From Tyto alba (taxonomy: Eukaryota; Chordata; Aves; Strigiformes; Tytonidae): a DNA stretch of 64,000 nucleotides. Below are positions 38,481 to 52,346 of the stretch, in pieces (the first letter of the stretch is position 1; each line of letters begins with the position of its first letter). The stretch spans positions 5,831,730 to 5,895,729 of the forward strand of contig NW_024881324.1 of the NCBI RefSeq assembly GCF_018691265.1. The letters run 5' to 3'. The position numbers and the translations under genes were made by a program. The notes under the pieces were generated by a model. The model had not been told where the DNA came from. It saw only the letters and a program-made list of their open reading frames with translations, and did not search any database.

Positions 38481-41400
38481 AGTGTATTTCTTTGTTAAGT
38501 TTCTTTCTAGTTAGATTTAACACAATGGGCCTTTTTCTTTATTCATCCACAATGGTAATATGACATTATGAGATTGGCACTTGTCATTTACAGGGAATGC
38601 TCTTTTTCCGCTTGCCCCCAAAACACAAACACATTTAGCAGATTGTCATCTGTGGATGACACTGGAATCTCTGTATTTTAGAATCGTTTTACAGTAGCTT
38701 CACAAGAGTAAATTGCCCTTTATTAATATTTTTCAGGATACGAGAGGCTTACAACTTGCAGATCCCAGCCACAAAGAATTATTCCCCTTTCCCACATAAC
38801 CTCCGGGGAGGGGGGAAGAAAAACTTTTTGGACAAGATCAAGATAGCAGGTTGTTCATAACATATCCTTTAGTAGCTGCTGCTACCATGTGAAGGCCTAA
38901 ATACTAGAGTAGTAGGTCAGTAGCCACTGGCTACCATTACGTGTGTGAGCATCCTTAAGTGTCCCTGCAATACTTGCAGAGTAGAACAGCATCAAGTGGA
39001 AAACCCAAGCACAGCACCATGTTTTCTTTCACCATCTTTTCCACTTTATTTAGAGGGACATGTGTAATTACTCACCATTTCACGTTCTGAAGATTATAGG
39101 GGGATGTCCCTCTACAAACCAAGAGAATTACAGATCTTCGCTGTATCTCCACAGGCAAATAAAAGAACGCATGTGAGAAATGCCTGGTGTACAGAACTCC
39201 ATTCATCTCTGAGTTACTATTTTTGCATTTGTCTCGCTTGGGCCTTTTTTTTTTTTTTAAATTGAGTTTCTTCAAACCCTGCCCTCTTCTACATGACCTT
39301 TTTGATCAATAGTTCTTTGTTGTGCCGTGAGGCCCTGGCAGCCGAGGACAGAATGACTACAGCTAATTCTTATCTAATGTTTACCTTTAAACTCTTTGGG
39401 TCCTGGCACAGGTTTGAGACGTTTGTTTTGTTTAGGTTTTATAACTCTAAATGATGAGCACTGCTTGAGAGCGTGGTCTCCTCCAGAGATCCCGGAGTTC
39501 TCGGCCGACATTCCCCCTCTGCTTCTGCAGTCAGCCTCATCTCTAGCCCACAGAGTACTTGCACTTTTCTGCTTCGCCACCTCAGAAATTAGTGGATTAC
39601 CTCATCTCTTCTGATACATCTCTTGGCAAGTCAATGAAAGCCAGGTTGCCAACTATTTTCATGTGGACAACAGGCCTCTCCCTGCCTTTTTAAGTGTGGA
39701 AGGCATTTTTTGTGGGGAAGGGACTCAGAAAGTCTCTTTGTCAGATTCTGCAGTTGCCTGTCATTTTAAAAAACAACTTCAACCTTTTCTTCTCACTACA
39801 GTATCTTCTCACAGAAGCTTCACTGACAAAAATTTGTAGCCAATTTTCAAATGGCAAATCAGTATGAAACTTTCTAATCTTCCTGCCCTTAAGAAAGCCT
39901 GTTACCCTATATATTAAGATCTATTACTGTTTCAGACATTGAAGTGTAATGCTACGTCCCTGACAGCTCCTAGAACAAAACCATTAGACACATGGGACTC
40001 CTCCCTCCCCAGAAACTTTATCTCAGCAAGTACTTCATTTAGGTAAACATCCTAAAGCATGACACATACCCCAGTGAGAGACAACTATCTGAAAACTTGA
40101 GGGCTGCTATAACTGGCCACAGCAAGGTCAAAGGTATCAAAAATAAGCCAAAGACTACGACTGCAGATGCAAACCAGATTAATACTCCCATAGAGGGAAA
40201 GCCAGACCTGCCAGGCTGCCTGAGCCTCTGCAGGAGGTTTAGCTGCTGTGGCAGCAAAAGGACAGACTGAGGCCAGACATGGAGACCGTGGCCCTTGGAG
40301 TGAGGCATATATGCATTTTAGAGGGTTGTTGATAGTGGGAAAACCTTGGGCTGAGCATTTCTGTTATCAACCAGGTCTGTCCCTTTACAAACAGTAACTT
40401 ACTGTTTTCTCTGAAGTAAGTTTTCACCAAATTTAAAGCTCCTCCTGGTGTAGTTCAGAGCTGTAAAGTTAAGCTGGAAAAAGGTATTTTCTGTTGCTTT
40501 GGATTTGGTTTTGTTAGGTCTTTGTTTGGTTGTTTTTTTCATTAGCAAGCATACATTTAAAATGCCTTCATGCAAAGTTAGAGCTAGTCATTAAAATTAC
40601 CTTTAAACTTTTGAAATTGATTGGGATCTTAAGAAACAAATTAAACATTGTACTCAGTCTTGCCCTTTTCCCCCTCCCTAACAGCAGCTGTTGAAAAGGT
40701 GCAAGTTACCAACTACTGAAATGCTACATAAATGCTCTAAAATAACTCAAGAATGTATATCCAAGTAGATATAGCCAAGTGAAACTCAGTTTCAGCTTCA
40801 CAATGTGCAATAACATATTAGTGAGTGACTGATCTATTGCTTATGAAAAGAAAAAAATACAAGAAAAGCCTTTTCACAGTTCAGTAGAAAGTTACAATAT
40901 TTGAGAAATGAATAAGAAGTCATGTAATGGCTTTGCAGCTTTTGAACTTTCACATGTTTCAGATTTTTCTAATGCTTGTGCAGATTAAAGAGATTCACAT
41001 CTCAATGGCTGGGGCACCTCACATTTTTTATGGATCAGGTTTAATGCTTTCCACACTGTAGAAATTTCACTTTGTACGAACACACCCTGAATTTAAGGAA
41101 TTTTTCATACTTAGGTGTGTGTTTTCCAGTTTTGTTTTGTTTTTTTTATGTTAACCCTGTCAAAGGGCACAGTGTCTGGATCATAAGAACGATCAACTCC
41201 TTCAATATTTCACACAATACACTGGGCCTTTTTGGCATGCTTTTCTTTCCAGACCCCAAAAATAAATTAAAAGTGGGGAGAAAAGTCAGGAAACAATAAA
41301 ATAGAAGATATCCCTCTCTTTTTACTACTGTGTCTTATCTCAACCTGGACCCCAGAATAAAAAGGAGAGCCATTTATTTCAGTAATGTGCAAAGTTCATA

Positions 41401-42312
41401 GGTTTAAAGCTACAACTATACCCTTTTCATCTCTTTAAAAGAGATTTCAAAGCAGGGTTGTGGGACCCAAAGAAAGAGAAGACTCTCTGATGTCCATCCA
41501 GCTCACAGAGAAAAAACCCTGCATTTTCTACCCTTTGACGTAGGATTAAGGAGTGACAAAAAACCATTTCATCCTTTCTAAAAAAATGTGTATGTGCATG
41601 TTTGAATATGATCTATATTCTAGTGACTATGAGGAAGGCATGGGTACCATCTAGACTCTAGAAATAATCACAGACCTCATAGAAGCCAGCACGTTTGTTA
41701 AGTCCTAACAGCTCAATGACAAAGGGGACCAAATGTTTTAAAACATTTGCACACTGTAGGCATGACAACCCAAGATGTAAACTACTGTGAGAGCAACGAG
41801 GGGGGTGACATTGAAAAGATGGAACTTCTTTTGAACATCACTTGTAGTTAGGCCCATTTGGGGTATTTCTGGAAAACAGACAAACAGCACTCTGATGATT
41901 TTTGCCTATGTTCAGGGAAGTAAAACTGCATACATGCACTGTGAATAAAGCACACTGGCGCAAAACTACCCCAAAAATACGTTCCACTTCTATCACCAGT
42001 TTCTCATTCACGTGGGAATTACTTGCCAGCTTCTGAATTCTGACCATGCTACTTTGGCCTAAAAAGCAGTATAAGTGCGTATCAAAAATATGCACTTTCC
42101 AGTAAAAGAACAACTTTTACATACAAAAGCATAACTTCTATAAATAGTAACAGAATTCTATTTGAAAAAAACTTATCCTTTCACTTTGGGAAATAAGGAA
42201 GAAACTGCTTTTGTGGGACTTCTGTGTTCCACAGGGACATTCATTACTGAATTTGCATTTATGACTATGCACAGTTCTTTTCATTCAACCTCAGCAACTG
42301 CAACCACCAAAA
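38481..42312. other. Intergenic DNA, no gene seen
   Basis: No gene or long repeat is recognised. The stretch 39320-39600 is more complex and less AT-rich than its surroundings (short open frames on both strands), but it has no domain or splice pattern that I can support. Confidence 0.5.

Positions 42313-42369
<57 letters not shown>
42313..42369 (+). repeat. (TAC)19 perfect microsatellite
   Basis: Nineteen uninterrupted TAC units (57 bp). The complementary strand is (GTA)19. It lies within a chance open frame at 42162-42422, where it reads as poly-Leu (CTA). Confidence 0.97.
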
Positions 42370-45300
42370 ATCACAATATGGAAGACTTTTCTTCAATAAT
42401 GCATCAGTTCCTCATGAAATAATGTCAGATGATGTTATTTTCTCCAAAAGTTTTTCAGATCTGCCTGTATGTGAAAGTATGCTGGCATAATGTCTTAAAA
42501 TACAAATATTTTTTAGGAGAAATCCTATGTTCAGTGTTGTGATTGCTTATGACCACTTTTCAGTCTACAATATAAAGTTGTACAAAAAATGTTTTGGTAA
42601 TACAAAACATTAAAATAGACCAGTGAATACATGTTGAGTTCTTATTGCATACATCACAAATATACATGGGAGTGTTGAGCTGACTCATCAAGGATGAAAC
42701 AAAACCCATAAAAGCATATTTATTAAACAGTGCTGTTTTTCCCTATTTTGTTCTCCTTCTGATGTGATTTGCAGTGCTGCAAGCAAGTGATTGCAGCAAG
42801 ACTAGAGTTTTAACTGAATTTATTGGTCTCCATCATTATGCAGCGCTGGACTACAGCCAAAACTTCACTGCCCTGCATTTCTCCTAACTGTCTCTGCAAC
42901 AGAAATAACCAACTCATCTAGAAATCTTCAACTACAGAACACTGCTGTTCCAAAATTCTGGCCACCTTCCAATTTTTTTGCATGATCCAAACTCTTATTG
43001 AAGTCAACACATATGAGGCAGCCAAGACTACCTAAAGCTATCAAGAAGCCAAGGTTTATGGGAGAGAGCTAGTTTAAATAAAGGGTATCACCTCCCCTTA
43101 CTACCACCACCAAACCAAAACCAGTGTCAGTCAGGCTAAGCAAAGAAGGCAACCAACTGTTGGCAGTACTTGAAAATCCGGAGAATCCCTTTGGAGAATT
43201 GTGCAAGCAGGTGCTGCACCCCGGTCAGCCCAGGGCACAGCTCTCCAATGGCTCCACTAGTGCCAGGCTTTTACTCAGTCTCATAGCTCTGATTTCAGAT
43301 GATCTACTGTTTAAAAATACACAACCTCATTGATCTGCACAGCACGAGTTCCCTGCCCTGCTTCTTAGGAACGTATCATAATGCGAATACCTGGTTTGTG
43401 AAATCAAACATCATCTGTCCGTTTGGGTTCCTTGGCCTGCCATTTGCTTGTTGCTTCTAACAGAAATGAGATTACTCTTATAAACCGAGGGAAAACATTT
43501 TGGAGTGCAGTGCTTAATCTTCACGTCACGTGTTCAGCTAAACTCATATCAAATGTGAACGGACATGATAAATATAGGCACCAGAGGAGACTACTTTTCA
43601 CATTTGCAAGTATCTCTTCTCAACCACAAAAATGTTGGGAACGGTGAGTATAATGCCAGAAAATCAAAATCCAATGCAAAGACAAGTGTGTTACTCCCTA
43701 GCTGTTAACAGAAAACACTTGATGGAAACAAGATCAACTATCTGTGACAGAGTAAATAGGGCACTGAAGTGCGTGGGAATTCCAGCTCCTTTATAAAAAG
43801 GATGTATCCATAAAACTCATGAAGGGACATAATCTTACCAAACATTGGAAAGGGGAAAAAAAAAAAAAAAAAAAAGGAACAAAACTTGCAGTCTCATCTG
43901 TAAGTTGTAAACAACTGCAAGTTTGAGTTTCAATGGAGTAATGTAAAGACCTGATGGAGATGACTTCAATAGCAATTTTAGCTCAGCTGAAAAATAGCGG
44001 TATGTGTGCCTGTGCATACACACAGGAGTTGCAGGTGAGAGCTGTAATACATTGCCCTCATTAGAGGTCATGAACAGGAGATTTAAACTAAGATGCATCA
44101 ACTATTTTTTTCAACCGCAATCAAACCAAGTATGAAGCACGATGTACCACCTTCTCCATTCCGCATGTTTTCTGAATGATATAAATACTGCACAAAATCT
44201 ATCAAAACATCCTCTACTAATTGCCGTTATTTTAAATGCCTCCAACCTTGAAATATCAAACAAATTTTGACCTCAGAAAGGCCTAATTTCTGTGTCTGTA
44301 TGTAACAAAGAAAAACAGAGCAAACTCAGACACAACTGTGCTATACCTACCTCCCAATGAATAAATTAATTGAACATTAGTGTGAGTACTGTTTATTCAA
44401 CACTAAAGGGTCAAAAAAAAAAAAAAAAAAGGAATCCACCATTAACTTCAATTATGATAACAGTGTAAGTTGCTAGAGAGCTAGAAGGCATTTCTTTTTA
44501 AAGATTGTTGTTCTGCCTCCCTCTACATTTCTATGAACTCTAGCTCTATAGGTCGAGACACAAGCCATCTCATTACCTGAGTTTCTGCAGCCTGTTAGAG
44601 ATCGGATTCTCTCTGGTATATTGTCTTTTTCACTTCTTGTTTCATTTCATCAAAATTAAAGACATTTTATGATGAAAGCAGAAGTATACAGCAAAACATA
44701 ACTATGGAGACTAATAGCAACTCAGCCTTAACTGCTTGGCAGTGAAGTGGTGTTTCCCCATGTTTTCTCATACTCAAGAGCAAATTGATAGTATATTACT
44801 CAAAAAAAGATTTTCAGAGGAAAAAAGAATGTAGAAATAGACACATCACACTTTGGAACAATAGCACAAAAAAGAGACATGTTCAGGGGAAAATAACAGA
44901 TATGAAAGCCTGGCCCCACTGAATTCAAGGATAAAACAGCCATTGGTTTCAACAAGGTCACGATCTCTGTCAAGATCTGAGTCTGGATTCACTTTCGAAG
45001 TAGGTGTGGCCTAAGAGCAGGAGGGAAGAATTAACGATCGTATAAAATATATCTATCCGTCTTAAACAGCCCGCCATGCACTTCATTTTACATTGTTACC
45101 AACTACAGAAAGGGCATGAGTGGTTATGAAATCCATCTATCCAGGTACACCTTACTTTTCACCACACTATCCTTTTCGTTACCTTTGTATTACACAGTAC
45201 CGTGATTTTGGTGGTGTTGCTGGTGGCAAATGGGATGACAGCATTAATGCAGCGGTTACGCTACACACCAGAATTGCACGAATTTTATGAGCCACTTTTC

Positions 45301-46680
45301 ACCATGCACAAATCAGCACCATCCATCTTGACGCACAGGTTTCAGTACAACCCTGAGACAACTATGATTACGTTGCTGTATTTACAGTGCTGCATTTGTT
45401 TAAGTCATGCTTGTGTCTTGTATCCACATTCACACACAGGACATGCATACAGCATTTCTGAGTGTATAGGCACACACATCCATGGATGCAGGAAAAGAAT
45501 GAATGTGGGAGTCACAAGAATGCTGCTCCTGGCTGATGGTAGTATGTTGCAGAATTTGTTTCCATATTAATGGATCACAGAAAAAAATCTTGTAAGGATT
45601 ATTTTAATTTGTAAAACATTTGTATTCCCTACTGTACTGAAATAGAAGGAATGTGCCAACTGCCAGTCTTTTAAGAAATATGATACAAATCCTAGTACTT
45701 TTGGTTTGAAATCGTAACTGAAACACATTTGCTGCAGAACTGATCTTTATGTCCCTGGCAGGAGGCGAAGGCTGGGAGTCAATTCACTCCTTGCAGCTGT
45801 AATCCCTTCATGGGAATCTAGATGTGTTGCTCTATATCCTGTATCCTCTGATCATTTTCAGAAAAACAGAAAGTTGCAATGACATCACAAAATATGCAAC
45901 AAATCCACGACCAGCCAAGACTTTGAGGTCAGGAATACACCAAGCAGCACAGCTTGTGTATCTCACAGATGCAAATGCAGGCAGGACTCTGGGTCTTTTG
46001 CTGGAAAAAAAAACCCCAAAATTATTGCCTGCATATGCCACCAGTAAATCAGCACTTGCTTAGCCACCCTAGAGCATGAAACTCAGCATAATAGATCTTT
46101 CATAGCTCACAGGAGAGGTCATGCTACAAGAATGTTGAACAGTACAACACAATCTTTTGTAGGTAAGCAACTTCAAGGTAGGGAGTGCAAGTTGTTGCAA
46201 CAATAGAAACCTCAGAGGAGATCATCAGAAAATGATTAACATGTGTTTTCAAAGGAATGTGCACAACTGACAATATTTTCAACACAGACGTGTATTTTGA
46301 ACTCCTCTGGCGTCCTGTTTCTTATGCCTTATACACACATATAGATCTCAGATTTTGGTTTTGTTTCATTAACTCCGTATTTCTGCTACTTACAATTACC
46401 CAAAGCATTATGATTAGATTATTGACACATTCATTTATTTGGAAAAATTCCCATTAAAGAGACTTTCAGAAAAGTAACCTAATGTTGAATACAATTTCTA
46501 GTGCACTGCATTTTTTATATTTAATATGTCACTTTATGGTTTGTTAGACCATCTGATTTGATGTTTGTTATAAATGTTCACTGTGTTGAAATCCAAAACA
46601 TCAAGTATACTACTCTCTTCCACAGATTATACGCTTTGTATTGTTCGCTGCTTTTCTTTGGTCTCCTTCTTTCTTAGCAG
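42370..46680. other. Intergenic DNA, no gene seen
   Basis: Contains A-runs at 43856-43875 (20) and 44413-44430 (18). A 122-codon frame at 45202-45570 begins with a hydrophobic stretch but has no splice or family evidence and is treated as chance. Confidence 0.5.
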
Positions 46681-47108
46681 GATTATACAAAAATAAATGA
46701 CACTCAAATAATTTTTCTAGAAAATAGATTTCTGCTGAAATGAAGACAATAATTGCACACTCGTTTGGATTTGCTGAAGTCCAAGTTAGCTAATATCCCA
46801 GGTGAACTGGATGAAACTACAACTGGCTACAACCGACAAGGGCAAGAACCTCAACAGACAGTTGCACACAACGGCTGACCGTTGCAGCCTGAAAGCAAAG
46901 TTGCCTTTTTCTCCCATGAGGGACTGACTTCCATGCCAGCACGTCCCTTCTGCTAGCAAAGAGGCTGCCCACCTGGGCACGAGCCACCGAGGAGGCACCG
47001 GGATGGGTCAAACCTGGCCACGATCCAACCCTACTCTGTGATCACTTCAACCAGCTCATCACAGGGAAGGCAAGCGGGGAGGAGCGCAGTAGGCTGCAAG
47101 GCACAGAG
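46681..47108 (+). other. Candidate non-coding exon with splice-site-like ends
   Basis: The left edge is a strong acceptor-like sequence (a pyrimidine tract from about 46650 ending in CTTAGCAG/GATT). The right edge is a consensus-like donor (CAGAG/GTAAGT). The right half is GC-richer than its flanks. No long frame crosses it. It may be an exon of a lncRNA in the PRL downstream domain, or simply coincidence. Confidence 0.15.
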
Positions 47109-48689
47109 GTAAGTTTGGAAGACCAGTGTGAAAACCACAGCCCGGGTGGGAAGCCACTGCCACCGACAGCACCCTGCATGAAAGCAGATTGAGAGATCAG
47201 GCTTTGATCAAGAGAGTATTGCTGAGGGAAGTGGGGCCAAACCTGCAGTTTTACTTTCTGGAGTCACCTCTAGGGACAGCCAAGGAGAATACAATTACTG
47301 GGTATCAAATAGTACCTCTCCACTTTCACTTCTCTAAAAAACTGTCACTCCACGGGATCGCTGGGAAGGAGCAGAGAAGGAAGTGGTGTGAGTTTCAGTA
47401 ATGAATCAAGACCAGGAAAGAAACACAGGGAATCCAAATCTGTAGGAACTGAGTGCATTGCCTCGGCCACAAAACGCATCTGAATGCAGTTCCAGTTGCT
47501 TCCTCTTCATATCTTCCCGAGATCTCCAGGGGCAAAGGCAGGGGAGTTCTGCGTCCAGGGAGGCTGCCAGCCGTCCAGACAGACGTGCAGGCTGCTCACC
47601 TCCCTCCAAAAGGTCTCTCGTTCATTCAAATATTTCCAATGAAACCATTTCAGACACAAACGAGCTCACTACTTTTCAGCACCCAGTCACACTTTTTATT
47701 TTGTAATTCCAAAGACTTTTGAGTCCCTCTCCCCCATTCCCAGTTGCCTCTTACTCTGAAAATTCCCGATTCTTCAAGTGTGATGTCACGATGAGTTGCC
47801 ATGAAAAAATCATTTAAAATTATAAGCACTAAATTATAACTTCTTTGCATGGTAAAAGATCACACAGAGGGGAATTGCATTTTAAACAAAGACCTTCTAT
47901 AATTAGTGATAATAACAAAGGAAATATTCGTAATAACATCAAAGGATTATTCACTGAGTATTGTTTTTATTTGCTTCCTGAGGGAGCATAGAGTTTGCTG
48001 AAAAAATAACACTATTTTAGGCAGATGTAGATAAATAAATAAGGGCCATCTAAAAAAATCTAACTTCAAACCAAAGCCTGAGTAATACTCAAAAATCCAG
48101 AAGAGGTTCTCTAATTGATCTGATTACAGGCCAGGCATCAGTCTGCTGCTAGGTATGCAGTGCTGATACGTCTGTAGTACGTAAACACCTTTTCAGATGA
48201 ACATGACACACGACACTGCAGCAGACCCTGGGCATCTGTCTCTGCATACAGGAGACACAGTCCGGGGATTAACTTCATCCACCAACATAAACACAGGACT
48301 AATTTTGTGAAGTACAGATAGATAAAAATAGTCAAGAGTAACGTTATGCAATAAAACCTGGTATATGTTTCCCCTTTCCAGACAAGGGAATCTGACATAG
48401 CTTCAAATAGAAAGAGGCGACAGTCTGACCAGAACACAAAATATATTCATTTCACTCCCTTCCAAAGAGACAGCATTTGAATGTCCTATACATTAAAGAT
48501 GCATGCTCACTGTCATATCATTTCAACGGCTTAAATACTAAATGATGATCAAAAATTCACAACACTTCTGCCCTCCCCTGGAAAAAAAATAGGTCAAAAA
48601 TAAATGGAAATAAACCGTCTTCTGCTCCTTTTTATGCATTTGAGAGAGTGGAAAAAAAAAAAATAAAAAAAACAGGGAGATAAATCTGC
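47109..48689. other. Intergenic DNA, no gene seen
   Basis: Overlapping short frames near 47450-47720 on both strands have no recognised motif. No named repeats are seen. Confidence 0.45.
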
Positions 48690-49330
48690 ATAATACTGAA
48701 CCGAATCTCTTTAATTCCAGTCAGCTTTTATCATTCAATCACTGAGTCTGTATGTGGAAAAATTCATGCTAATTCCCCCTAGCAACAGCCACAGCCTATC
48801 AGGGGGAGCCCTGCACCAGGCAGCTGCCAGCCAGCAAGAATAACTCTAAGTAGGTCAGGCCTGCATTTCTAAAAATGCCACGGTCTAGTAACCCCACTGT
48901 CCCGTCTGTCTGCCCTGCCCCATAATAACCTCGATTGCTTGGTGACACAATGACATACTACCCTGTTAGAGCGCAATCAAATCACTCTGCATTATTCTGC
49001 TGTGAGCATCACTGCTGGATGAAGGACCTGTCGAGGGGCAGCATTAATCAGACAGCCATTCATGTCCACTAGCACTTCGCTCTGGAGATGGGGCCTGCAT
49101 TAATGACCAGCTGTTTGAACCAACACAAACAAAATAATGTCTTCCACCCTGTTGGCTGTGCAGAATACACTATTCTAATCAGGCAGGTTATGCTCATCGA
49201 CTAAACCTAAGATGTAAATTAAACAGCCCCAGACAATGCCAGCTTTTGTAACCTTCTATTAATTAAAGTAAGTATATTTAAATTATACTACACAAAATTC
49301 AAAGAGCTATTGGTTTAATATACAGAGTCA
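48690..49330. promoter_or_regulatory. Candidate conserved non-coding regulatory element
   Basis: About 600 bp of high-complexity sequence without repeats. It is rich in homeodomain cores (GCATTAATCAGA, GCATTAATGACC, CTATTAATTAAAG) next to an E-box (CAGCTG) and is flanked by simple A-rich DNA. This texture is typical of deeply conserved vertebrate developmental enhancers. Conservation cannot be tested here. Confidence 0.3.
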
Positions 49331-50849
49331 CCTCCTCCTACAAATTTGTGTTCGCAGTCCAAAAAAAAAAAAAAAAAAACAAACCAAACCAAACCCACTG
49401 CTTGCATAATGCAATCTACCTATCCTGGTAAATTAAACAGTGACATAAACGGAGCTGAACTGCACCCGACTTCTGCTGGGAGCAGGGAACCACGCCAGGC
49501 TTCTGGCAAATGGGCGGCGTGAACACCGACAGCCACGCACGCTGAATATTGTGGAGGGGCATTGATCAAAGCCCTCTAAACATCTCCCAGCCACAACACT
49601 GAGAAAGGGCGGTTGGAGCAGATTAAGCACCCCCTGCGATTTCGCTGCTTAAATGCTGCCGAGTTGCCGGCACAGACCTGAAACTAATGTCGGAGCACAG
49701 AAAGCTCCTGGTGGGGTCTGGGCATGTGCCTTTAAGAGCACATTGCCCCACACGTCCCCCGTCCCCCCACGGCACTGGGGACTTGCGCGTGGCTGCAAGA
49801 TGCTGCATGAAGCCCTTCCCGCTCCCCGTCACCCTTTAACCAGAGAAGCCTGAATATAAACCACACCAGACCCCAGCGAGTCTTCTCTGGGGCGGTATCT
49901 CGGTATCAAATCTGTAACGCCAGAACAGAATTTTGGCATGCTTGCTTTGTGATTAATTACACCCTCCCTTTTAAACACCTCTGTGCAGCTCGCCAGTCTC
50001 TCCTCTCAGAGCACACCTCCGTGTCACACACCTGCCTGTACAGGGCAGAGCTGGGAAAGACATTTTCTAGGGTACATGGTTCGTTTGCATTTTTTTCTGA
50101 AGGTTTCACACTTTCACTCGGTGAATGCGTGCCCTCTGACAACCCAATAATTCAGTCTTCAGTGCTGCAGAATTCAGCAAGCCTCATACATGTAATCCAT
50201 CCACATTTGATTTAGGAACACAGCAGATTCATTAATCCATTTTGCTCTTTCTTGTTTGAACCAGGCTTGATAACCAGGTTATGACTGTCTTCCTTTGCTT
50301 TGTGGCACACATCACATAGCTATTCTTGGAGAGATACTGTCACCGACGTAACCGTGGACTCCTAATTACAAGCTGCTGACATTTTGCTCGTCTCTACAGC
50401 TTAGAAGCTGTGAGTTAAGAGTTTCTCTTCCTCTTCCTTGCTTGCTTTAAACCGCCCAAGTTAGAAGCACACCACAGTTTCAGAAAGGTATAGGAGTGGC
50501 ACAAACCCCTTTGCAGAGCCTGCTGTATTGCCAAGATTATTTTTCTTTAAGCAAACAGAAAACTACAGTTTGGGAGTAATAAGACTCCTTTGCCCCCAGC
50601 ACAAGAATGTTATCCAACAGCTGGCTAAATATAATCCAACACACAGGGGTGCCTTTGTAGGCTGGGGAACAAATAGTAGAAGGGCCAGACAGGCGTCTTG
50701 CAGGGTAGCTCACCATGACTATTGGGAAATCCCCTTGTACACATTTTAGGATGACATTATGGTCTATGGATTTGTATAAAAGGAAAAAAAATGAAGGGGG
50801 AAAAAAAAAAAAACAAAAACAAAAACAAAAAACACCTCTTTCTTAGCAG
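49331..50849. other. Intergenic DNA with simple repeats
   Basis: An A-run (49361-49379) grades into CAAAC repeats up to about 49397, and an A-rich AAAAAC repeat lies at about 50801-50833. The moderately GC-rich part at 49450-49860 has short frames on both strands but no gene is recognised. Confidence 0.5.
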
Positions 50850-51300
50850 GCAGCTGCTAGAAGCCATGCCAAGTCTCACTAGCTGAGTGCGGCACTTGTT
50901 TCCCCTATTTCTGCATTGTTCAGACGTGGCCAAGCCGAGCTGCCTACCAAACTAAATATGCCTGTACAGTGACAAGTCTACCTGCTCTAAAAACACGGTC
51001 TCCCCCACGCGTGTTCGGCAATATAAAATATATTCATGTACATTTCAGAGAAATCTATTGCCAAACGTGAGCATTGCCTTTTCTCAATAGATGAAGAATC
51101 CTTTTTAATTAGAAGCCGATTTTGAAATTCTTAAAAAAGAAAAAAAAAAAAAAAAAAAGTAAATATTAAGCTGAATATAAAATGCTCAATTTTCTCAGTT
51201 GAGCATTTAGCCATCTGATGACTGTGGTAGCCAGCTGGTCTAGAAGTCATCTGGGATGCATTTATTTTGATTAGATTGATCACATTTCTATTTACAGTAT
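50850..51300. promoter_or_regulatory. Candidate conserved non-coding element with stem-loop
   Basis: Complex sequence is interrupted by an A-run (51140-51158). It includes a perfect inverted repeat, AAATGCTCAA (51180-51189) and TTGAGCATTT (51199-51208), and TTTTTAATTAGAAGC and GATTAGATTGATCAC homeobox-like sites. Regulatory role is inferred only from composition. Confidence 0.22.
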
Positions 51301-52242
51301 AGAATTTTTCACCATACTGAATACAGCTGTGTTTATAGAGATTTTAAGATGGAGAAAACGAAACACTCCCCCCCAGTTTCTCTCAGCACAGCACAGAAGA
51401 TTCAGTGCTTCAAGGTGTTAAGCGGAAAGGATTTGCTTTCACATTTCTTAATTCTGTCTACATCTGTTTTCACAAAGTGCCGCCTCAGTCAGGAAATGGG
51501 TGTAGAGTTATAGCTGAAAATACAAGCTGCAATCAAGTCTGACCCAGCAAAGTGACAAACTTCCTCTATAAATTGGTCAGAAATGTTTGTCTTTCGTGTC
51601 TATACATGCTCACACACACACAAAAGCACATACATACATATATATACACACAGAGTACACACAGAGCGCGTGGTTGCTGTTTTCCCTGGGGATATCGCTG
51701 CAGCCACCTAGCTCATCAGTCCCCTCCCTGACAGCATCAGGAATGTTCGAGCCACAATTTACAGTCCCTCCGTCCATACATTGCTTTGTTAATCGAGCCA
51801 TCCTCTCAGCAATGAGAATGCACAGAATCAGACAAACGGCACGTAGCATTTCTTCTTCTTTTGCATTTGCATTCACTCGCTCTCTCCTTCTCCCATGGCT
51901 TTGCCTTAACAGGCAGACATAACCGATACCTTATTTATCCATCTCCAGCACAACGCTGAGGTGAAACCCGACTGCAGCACTGTGGCTTCCCCTTGTTAAT
52001 CCTCTGGAGCAGCAGAGGCTGGATTCTTGCTGCTGATGCCCTTGTCAAGCACTGGATTACTTTACATAATATTTCTTTAAGCTTTCACCCACCCCATCCT
52101 AGATTAACACCCCTCCTTTCTCCTCCATCCGTTCCCCCTCCCTCCTCCCCACAAAAGAAAACCCCCAAATCATCACATATCGCAACCCTTTGCTTCCAGA
52201 ACCAACAGAAAAAAATGCGGCTCCATCTCTCTTCTTCCTTAG

Positions 52243-52346
52243 CAATGTGCAGACAAGTGAGTTTCGAGTCAGCCAAGCCGGGGTGAAGCACAGGCAGCGA
52301 GACTGCAGCAGCCCCAGCAGCAGCAGAAGCAGCAGCAGCCGCCCAG
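52243..52346 (+). other. Candidate 104-bp exon, CAG-rich
   Basis: The left edge follows a good pyrimidine tract (CTCTCTTCTTCCTTAG) and the right edge is CCCAG/GTAAAT. The interval ends in a CAG/AGC-rich tract (about 52303-52343). A + strand frame is open through it (52190-52513) and would encode a Ser-rich stretch with no family resemblance. Splicing is unproven. Confidence 0.18.

Noticed and set aside
42162..42422. Frame with a poly-Leu tract
   Set aside because: The Leu run is the translated (TAC)19 microsatellite.
45202..45570. 122-codon frame with a hydrophobic start
   Set aside because: Looks like a small secreted protein at first, but has no known family, no supporting exon signals and lies in gene-poor DNA.
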